A stretch of DNA of 64,000 bases, from contig JAKZAP010000017.1 in NCBI GenBank assembly GCA_023053575.1, positions 6,083,501-6,147,500 of the forward strand, given 5' to 3'. Below, one piece after another: positions 57,046 to 64,000 of this stretch (the first letter of the stretch is position 1; the number at the start of each line of letters is the position of its first letter). The DNA comes from Branchinecta lynchi. Taxonomy: Eukaryota > Arthropoda > Branchiopoda > Anostraca > Branchinectidae. Below the pieces are notes generated by a model. The model was not told where the DNA came from. It ran no database searches and saw only the letters and a program-made list of their open reading frames with translations. A program made the translations under genes and the position numbers.

Positions 57046-58037
57046 CTTTTTTTTTTTTTTTTTTTTTTCATTTCAAATCCATTTTCTTTTCCCATGCACT
57101 CACTCCCTCATTCACACTTGCCAAATTCCTAAACCAACCTTCAAACCTATCTTTTTGGATCCTTTTCCCTTTCTTTCGCATTTTCCAAACATGCACACAT
57201 AGAGACATAACCACAAAAGACATCGCTCTTTCACGGTTTCTCCCTTTTTCAACTTCAAAATCTAATTTTAAAATTCTCTTTTTCTCCTCCAAACACTCTA
57301 CTCGCACTCCCTCTCTCTCAAACAAAACAAACAACCGCTCAAAAACACCCTCGTTTCGCTCACATTCTAAAAACTCATGTGCCATTCCGTCCACTACTTC
57401 TACTCCACAGAACTGGCACGCGGGACTTTCCGTCCGAATGAACCTACTTACCCGGTTCCGATATGGCAAGATTCCATGTATCACTGAGAACATTAATTCA
57501 CGACACTCCACTCCACATGGTACTTCATACAGGTTTTTGAAAGCTCGGTCATAATTAACGTGAGGTTCATTCCGTTTTGCTGCGAAAGTCACTTCTTCTT
57601 CTTTCTCTATTAAATTTTTTATCCCAGTCTTTCTTTCCTCCGCCTTTATGTCATCCTTCAGTAAACCGGCCTTATGTATATCTAGTATAGTTTTCACCGT
57701 ATCCTTTAACATGGGGGGCAGCTCCGAGATCCATTCTGTGACTTCTTTCCCGTGATCTTCATTAATGACGGGCAGTAACCACGTTCGGAGTAGCAGAGTA
57801 TTTGGTTCGTTCTTTACCACTAATTCACTAATGTTTCTTACGAACAAAGCCAGGCATTTCGATCTAAAATCAATAACACCCAATCCTCCTTTTTCTTTTG
57901 GTACATACATCATTTTCATACTTAACTTTTCTAATTTTCCTATCCACAGGAATCTCCACAACTTTCTTTCAACTTTCCTCAACTTTCCCACTAACTTTCC
58001 TTTAAATTGTCGACAGCCCTTGACCTAATTTCCAAGT
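57046..58037 (-). mobile_element. 5'-truncated LINE insertion with poly-A tail
   Basis: Minus-strand insertion of about 1 kb. The A-tail is the T-run at 57047-57068. AGTTATCGTAAG and AGTTATCATAAG flank it (complements of 57031-57042 and 58038-58049), a 12-bp duplication with one mismatch. The coding frame is intact, so the insertion is probably recent. Confidence 0.85.
57068..58023 (-). CDS. LINE polyprotein C-terminus (partial)
   Basis: An uninterrupted frame on the minus strand, following a stop at 58024-58026 that lies in or near the truncation. The first part, KLWRFLWIGKLEKLSMKMMY then VPKEKGGLGVIDFRSKCLAL, is the conserved block after the reverse-transcriptase core (FLW.GK, PK..GGLG..D). 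Later CQFCGVEVVDGMAHEFLEC gives the CxxC...HxxxC zinc motif (zf-RVT). The reverse-transcriptase catalytic core itself is missing. The stop codon runs directly into the poly-A, so there is almost no 3' untranslated region. The PK..GGLG plus zf-RVT arrangement suggests an L1/Tx1-like or related clade. The ATG-less start reflects truncation; this is not a host gene. Confidence 0.82.
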
Positions 58038-58049
58038 CTTATGATAACT

Positions 58050-60142
58050 CGTGATAACTGCGTATTAAAAAAGATGAAAAATTACGCCTTTTCTTTTCAA
58101 CTTTGACTAGTTCATTCGACGAAATCCCAGTTTCCTTAGAATTATTCTTGATATTTTTTGCATCGTTCGGCTTTCAACGCCGGTGAGATGAATCGTCTGG
58201 AGGAAATTACTCAGTTGTCATTTTCAACCCGTTGAGTCAAGCCAAAGTAAGCACCGTTTTGCCCCGGGAGTTTTGACACGACAACACAGGGACTAGACAC
58301 TTCTAAAATCAGTGAACTAAGTAGCTCGGGAACTTCAGTCGAAAGGAAGGATTTTTCTTGGACGCGATCGCTTTTTCGTCTATCGGCCAGTCGTAGACAC
58401 TTGACAGACATAGTGGCGAATTTTTACCTCGGAAAACTGGGCAACTACCTAGCAAAAGCGCAAATTGAGGGGGGGGGGGAGGCATGCCCTTCAATTGATT
58501 TCATAGGGGCATAAAATCTTGGTAATATGTTCGGCATATATAGTTTTCTGAATGCAAAATGTAAAGCAATGACACTACTTTCAGACATATTCGAAAAATG
58601 CTTTAAATTTACACCGAAAAGAGTAGTCGAACTCAGTTCTGATTCTGAGCAATAAGCTTGGGTTGACGGCCCAAAATTGACCCCCCCCCCCTAAGGCTTA
58701 TTGAAATGGCGCCCGTGCTCCCTAGACCCTCCCTAGAGGCAAAAAACGTAAAAATTGTATTCTGCAAAAAATCCATCGTACCATATTTCGTATCTAATTA
58801 TAACAAAGCAGTGTTTGACACTTAGTTTATTTCACTTTGCATTAACCGTTGTTTTATTTGTTTTTGAAACCATTTTGTTTTGACCTACAAGGTTATTTTT
58901 GTTCTACAGAAAAACTATGTGAAATATACTTATTGATAATATTAAACCTCGGAAGGAGCTCCGGCATCTTGTTATTGCAACAAAACGTAAAAATTGTATT
59001 GTGCAAAAAAGTATACTCGGTTCTTGTCTATTTCCTTTCCAACTCTGCTTATCTATTTTGTCCTATAAAAAAAAAATAAGCTTGTTTTTTTGTCAAATTT
59101 CAAAAAAAGGGGCCCTACTCTGTTAATTGACTAGGGCCCCTGGCTCTCTATGCCACAGCCTGGCCAGATTTACTGGGACCTGACCAGATTCGTCATTGCC
59201 GCGAATGGACCATCCATGGGATTGGTTGTCTGTAAGTAAATCGCTGTAACATCCCTGTCCTTAAAGGACACATGGCATCACATGCTCATCGTGCAATTCT
59301 ACCTGATTTTAATACTACAGCAAATAGCAGGCCTAATACGCGACAGAGACAGAGGGACGCTGATTCCCAGAGACTAGAAAGACCACCCATAAACTCGACA
59401 GATCGTTACCTGAAATCTTTTGTACCCTATTTTACCCAATATTTTAATTCTTTTTAATTAAGATTATATTTTCAAGTTGTGTACGTGTAGATGAAGTTAA
59501 GTCAAATTATATTTTCAAGTTGTACGTGTATGAAATGTCTATTAATGTAATTGTCATATGTTATTTGTGTGAATGACGATCCAGTGCTAGCGTGTATAAT
59601 ACAAGCTATTAAGGAAATAAAGTACATTATTATAACACACCATGGAGAATGCATTTACAAACATGGCCACGGGGAGCATTCTTCTCCTGAGCGTGACGTT
59701 TTCAAAACTGGGATTTTCATTTCTGGAGGTTTGCACATGCAGACTCCAAGACAAAAAGCACAATTCATTCAAATCTTGTACAGCGCTGGCCGGATCGTAT
59801 TGGAATTTCTTCTAGATATATATTTGGGCTTAACTGGTTAAAAAATATTCCAGAAGAAGGGTTGATTGGAGACATTTGTTCATTGTAACATTGTTCGGTA
59901 CTGAAATAAGGACAGATGCAAATGGAGCAAAAATCGTAGCTTGGTAACACTATTTCGTATCTGGATTTGGTTTTCTGCAGGCAATGTTAACGGAAGTCAT
60001 ACAGATAGGGATGATAATTGGTACTCTTCATTCAGGTGTCCTTTAATAGCAACATATTTCGGTAAGAATCAACTGCAAAAATAAATGAAAAAATCCAAAG
60101 TTTGATAGACAGGATGGTATCGAATAATTCACAGGGGATTGA
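58050..60142. other. no gene recognised
   Basis: CGTAAAAATTGTATTCTGCA (58749) and CGTAAAAATTGTATTGTGCA (58985) mark a small dispersed duplication, and TCAAGTTGTACGTGTA repeats near 59475 and 59515. Otherwise short frames only. Confidence 0.4.
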
Positions 60143-61810
60143 ATGAATGAATTTTATTGACCCACTGCACTACAAGAGAACTAGTGAAGTATAATGAAAT
60201 AAACTGGAAAAGGATAAACAAAAACAGAAAGTAAATGAGCAACAAGACCAAAGTTTCGATGGGATCCGAAAAATTCAATATTTGATCCAGAGAATTGGGT
60301 CTTGTCTTCGCCAGATCCAGTCTTCACCAGTCTCCTTGAACATTATATCATTAAAATTCAGAAACAGATTAATAACAAATAGCTAATCATCTGAGAAAAC
60401 CAAGTTCAGATATGGAGTCAGCATGTGTGTTTACCCATATAAGTCATAACTGTTTTGAACTACTTGTCCGGCTAAAAAAGAAAGCTCAAAAACGAATTGA
60501 GCGTATCTTCTTTCCCCAATCTTGAACATCTAATCAACTTCAAATAAAAGTTTAACTTATAAGAAATTTTCTGGTTTCAGCCGGATTCCGATCGAACTTT
60601 ATGTCCCGGTAAAAAAAAATGATTGTCATACATGGATTCAGCATCTGTTCTTACCTCTAAATCGGATATCTAATCAACTACAAATAAGACTCTAACTTTT
60701 AATAATTTTCCAGTTTCGGCCGGATTCCCGGCGAACTTCTTGTCCGGGTAGAAAATTGTTTTCACAGAAGTGTTCAGCATGCTTTCTTCCCCTTAAATTG
60801 AACATCTAATCGACTTCAAGTAGAACTTTTACTTTTAACAGACTTTCCGGTTTTGGCTGGATTCCGGGTGAACTACTTGTGTGATGACAAAATGGTTTTC
60901 ACCATGAGGTTCAGCATGTCTTCTTACTCCATAATCGACTATCACATTAACTTTTTTTAAATATTTCATTTGCCCCATAATTTAAACCCCTCCCCCACCC
61001 CTAAATGTAGGGCTACAGAGCCCATCTACAAACTTGACCTTACTCTGGACCCAAAGAATCCTCACATCAAGTTTCATCAAAATATCTCATTCCCTTCGAG
61101 AGTTATACTGCGCACAGACGGACAGACGGACGGACGGACAGACGGACTGACGGTCAACTTTTGCGATGTGATAGGTATCCCTCCACTTACGTTTTGGGAT
61201 CCCAAAAACAGATCCACTTAAACATAGACGGTACCTAATCAAACGTTAGCCATTCCTGGCCGCACAGGAATCATCCAGGGGAATCTCCCAACGCGGTGAC
61301 AGGTTCAGCAACTTTAAAAATAGGTGTTCCGCATCCATAGTGGCAATTTTAGCAAAAATTTAAGGTAGCGAAAGAACAGTGAACGGATGTGTTAGATTTT
61401 AAAACAGGTAAACATAGAAGGGGTGAGGTAAAAGACATGGGGAGGGGCTACAGCATTGTACAAAATAGCAAGATATTTCTGACAGAATCGACGCTTATTT
61501 GCCATTATAGATGCGTAGCCATTCGTATTTTTTCCCCCAAATGCTCAATAAGCAGACAACGGGTTTCCCGGAGACTCCTCCCGATTGACACCAAGGTAAA
61601 TAACCTGATCAGACAGTTGAAGGACGGTGCTTCCCTGCCCATAGTTTAACAGGTTGGCAAATGGAGAAACAGTCGTTAAAGAACAAAACATTTTATTTCG
61701 AGTGGTTAAACGATAAACCAATTTTCTTATACTCCTTTTCGAGATCTCATAATTTTCAATAAGAGTAGGAACGAATCTGCACAGGCTGAGTAGGTCCATT
61801 CTAAGCTTCT
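60143..61810 (-). pseudogene. decayed LINE with (ATTC)n tail, split by A5
   Basis: On the minus strand the 3' end reads GGGTCAATAAAATTCATTC with ATTC repeats (60143-60160). Upstream, beyond the family A insertion, a frame at 61545-61799 includes VLQLSDQVIYLGVNRE, resembling the YLGV block after the YADD box of non-LTR reverse transcriptases; 61230-61330 gives LPLWMRNTYF. Stops are frequent. Weak evidence for the coding part, better for the tail. Confidence 0.45.
60241..61209 (-). mobile_element. family A element, copy A5, complete ends
   Basis: Starts AACAAGACCAAAG (right end) and ends GGGATCCCAAAAAC (left end). It carries about four to five diverged tandem units, the GATGAAACTTGA block and a GACGGACAGACGG tract. 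It interrupts the LINE remnant. Confidence 0.8.
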
Positions 61811-62940
61811 AATGGGAAGAATTTAGGAATCCCAACATCGCCGGTCTGAACTGAAAGAAAGACAGGCGGAGGCGATGACCAAGAGGATTCAGATTAAGAA
61901 CTGAAGGAGGTGAATCGTATACAGATTATCATTAATATGTAACTTTGATGAAAGGAAAAGTTACAGGTGGCGGGAAATGGAGAATAGGCTTCAGTTGGAT
62001 TTAAGCAAAAATTGCGTGTTTGAGAAAGTCTTCAACATACTGGAGCAGAAACAGTGAACAGTATGAGGTACATTCCTTCAGCCCAACCTGACTGCGAGAT
62101 TTTGTGTATTTCTTGGAGTTGGAGCTGGTGCTGCTTCGTCATAGCTTTAATAAAATGTATCTGACATATCCGCTTTGCAGTGTCAAACACAGTATGAGGC
62201 ATCTTAGAAACTGCTGTTATTCCGATTAACAAAGCATTCCAGTTCACAATGATGAACTATCCAGAAAACAGTCAGTAGCGACTTGCAAATCCTTCTCTGA
62301 GCATGTATAATTAATTAACAAGAAGTTAAAAAGTGAAAGAAACAAATTACTTCCAGCTGTTTTCCTACCGGAGATCTTATTTCCTGAGAATTTCTGAATT
62401 TTTTGGCTTCCTGTCTTCCTTGGCGTTATGCCTAATTGGTATAGGCCAAGTCAACTTTTTAACTTTTTCCACGCCATACTCAGCTTTGGAATGTTGACCA
62501 GTTATTTTTAAAGTTCAAGCGAGAATCTCAAAAAAGCTATTCTCCGGCAAATCAAATAGACGAGTCACCTCGATGTTGACCGACAAAAACAACCATTTTA
62601 TCTATTTTCGTTTTTGTTACCTGTCCCCCCCCTCACCCCTTGACCCAAAATAGGAAAGTAGCCCGCTACTTACAATATCACTGATCCGCTTCCAGCAGTT
62701 AGACAGCTTCTTAAATGTTGTCGTAGTCTGTTTTTTTCCTCTTATTCTTCTCCTTTTCTTTTGAGCTTTTTTCATTGGAAGAAGAACAGTAGCATTTAAA
62801 AAGAAACAAAAATCCCACCAGAAAGTCAGGTTTCACTTTTTGTGTCAACAGGAAGCTAAAACATGGCTAATGACGAATTTGCAGCGTTTAGTTGTAGTGT
62901 TTTCTTCTCCTTTTCTTTTGAACTGTTTTATTAGTAGAAG
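61811..62940. other. mostly unrecognised, with an R6-like patch
   Basis: 62066-62200 contains CCTTCAGCCCAACCTGACTG and GACATATCCGCTTTGCAGTG, related to the R6 motifs at 49726 and 21122 and to TATCCGTTTTGCGCTGTC at 8027. A GATGTTGACC... stretch and the rest show no feature. Confidence 0.4.
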
Positions 62941-63270
62941 AACAAGAGCTAGAAGCTCATATGGCACTTAAGTTGGGTCTGAGGATTACTGTGGGAATTT
63001 GTCAACTCGTGGGTTTACTGTAATCCTTCGTAAGCAAAACCCTTGAGGCACGAATGTTCATAAGCCACTGGGGATCCTGAACACGTATCATTTAGTCGAA
63101 AGTTTTTTCTGCAGTTTGCGGTGATGATGCGCACTTTAAGAGAACTAGAGATTCTTTTGTAAGCAACACCCTTCAGGCGCAAATTATCGTGTGCCTTGGG
63201 GGATCGTGAAAATGTATGTTTGGTCAAATTTTTTTCTATGCTTCGGGGAGGGGGGGGGGTCAATAGTCAA
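62941..63270 (-). mobile_element. family B right-end fragment, copy B11
   Basis: AACAAGAGCTAGAAGCTCAT then ATGGCACTTAAG begins the complemented right end. Two units of the GCAAAACCCTTGAGGC / CTTTAAGAGAACTAG module follow, then the sequence ends near G-runs at 63247. Confidence 0.7.
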
Positions 63271-64000
63271 TAGTAATTTTGTATGCTTCGGGGAGAGGGG
63301 GGGGTGAACTCCCTGGATACGGCCCTGCTTCCCAAGTCACAACCTGAAGAAACTGAACGAATGTCCAGTTGTGTCAGTGTGTATGATACTGTCGTGAAAA
63401 GAAAGGCTGTAGCTATCACGACATAGTTGGTTTAAGCCTATTTGAGCTGACAGTATATAGTAACACATGCATTTGATTCACGACAAAGTTCTTTCTTCGG
63501 AAGCTGAAAATTCTCGTATTTTCATCTGGCCTAATGTTCCTGGACAGCGTTCACGTTCCGTCGGACCGACTCGTTTTCCAATATACACATGGCCAGGTTC
63601 CACTGTAAACAAAGGACGGGTGGGCCACAGCCATCCGTTTATGAAATGCCTCACATCCAGCTTCGACGGTGCTAATGACGAAGTGCACGTTTTTCGGATC
63701 CCGAAGGAAAGTGAGTCATTTTCTCACGGATCCCAAACGAAACTCGGTAATTTTTCCCATCGGCAGTGCCTGTTTACTAAATGTTTTACTGAATCTCACA
63801 AGTTATCTGTGCGTAGCGCCCTTGCGATCGAGGTACAAAATAATTCGCCATAGTCCAGTTCGGCGCTTCCAATCCGACTAGTTTCTGAAAGTCCCTCATT
63901 TTGTCACTACCAACTCTGGTGACAGAGATAGTGAAGAGATGCAGAAGTTGATTAGTAAAAAATACGCAATATGCTTCCCGAGCACTAGAAGTTTTGCAAT
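63271..64000. other. no gene recognised
   Basis: A 128-codon plus frame (63467-63853) has no recognisable domain and no repeat copy. It may be chance. The expected last YPEL exon was not found here. Confidence 0.4.

Noticed and set aside
59551..59841. Peptide QAIKEIKYIIITHH as the last YPEL exon
   Set aside because: It resembles the expected QKYKEGKYIIELAH at about half the positions, but YPEL is almost invariant here, the surrounding residues do not fit, and the frame continues past the expected end.
63467..63853. 128-codon frame near the window end
   Set aside because: No domain, no splice context and no second copy; this length is possible by chance in 64 kb of six frames.

Overview
The window is from a multicellular invertebrate, about 40 percent GC by eye. 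It contains one recognisable host gene and a dense, nested collection of non-autonomous mobile elements. The gene is a yippee-like (YPEL1-4 type) zinc-binding protein gene on the plus strand. Three coding exons can be read with canonical splice sites: 11471-11644, 22624-22667 and 28832-28940. They join in frame to 109 residues and keep every position I know of the yippee consensus up to GWKY. The last coding exon (about 30 residues) was not found. It lies past 64000, or in the 100-N assembly gap at 29385-29484. Introns 1 and 2 are 10,979 and 6,164 bp. The species cannot be named from this sequence; the invertebrate assignment rests on the exon sequence and the repeat content.

Layout. 1-11259 is upstream sequence made mostly of repeats. 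11260-11367 is a small hAT-like element with a perfect 8-bp target duplication, about 100 bp before the YPEL start codon. 11645-22623 (intron 1) holds two copies of a foldback element built from 31-bp CTACGTAG units, one copy of repeat R3 split by a clean insertion, and other repeats. 22668-28831 (intron 2) holds a tandem array and hairpin-ended elements. 28941-64000 is intron 3 or intergenic DNA. It contains several TA-flanked inverted-repeat elements (one nested inside another), LINE retrotransposon remnants on the minus strand (57046-58037 is young-looking, 49801-50625 is decayed), minisatellites and more hairpin-ended elements.

The most interesting signal is a pair of abundant repeat families, here called A and B. 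Their interiors differ but their ends are alike: a G followed by a T-run, then a palindrome at the left end, and a second copy of that palindrome's sequence followed by CTTGTT at the right end. Family A carries a (GTCC/GTCT)n tract and a variable number of about 137-bp units. Family B carries (GTCG/GTCT)n, G-rich units of about 170 bp, and a second tandem module. At three places an unoccupied relative of the insertion site is also present in the window, and in each case an A followed by five or more T has become G followed by T5 at the element's left edge. This looks like rolling-circle (Helentron-like) or another single-strand type of transposition by non-autonomous elements, but no enzyme is encoded here.

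Outside the YPEL exons and LINE fragments I see no convincing protein-coding gene, and no confident RNA gene.
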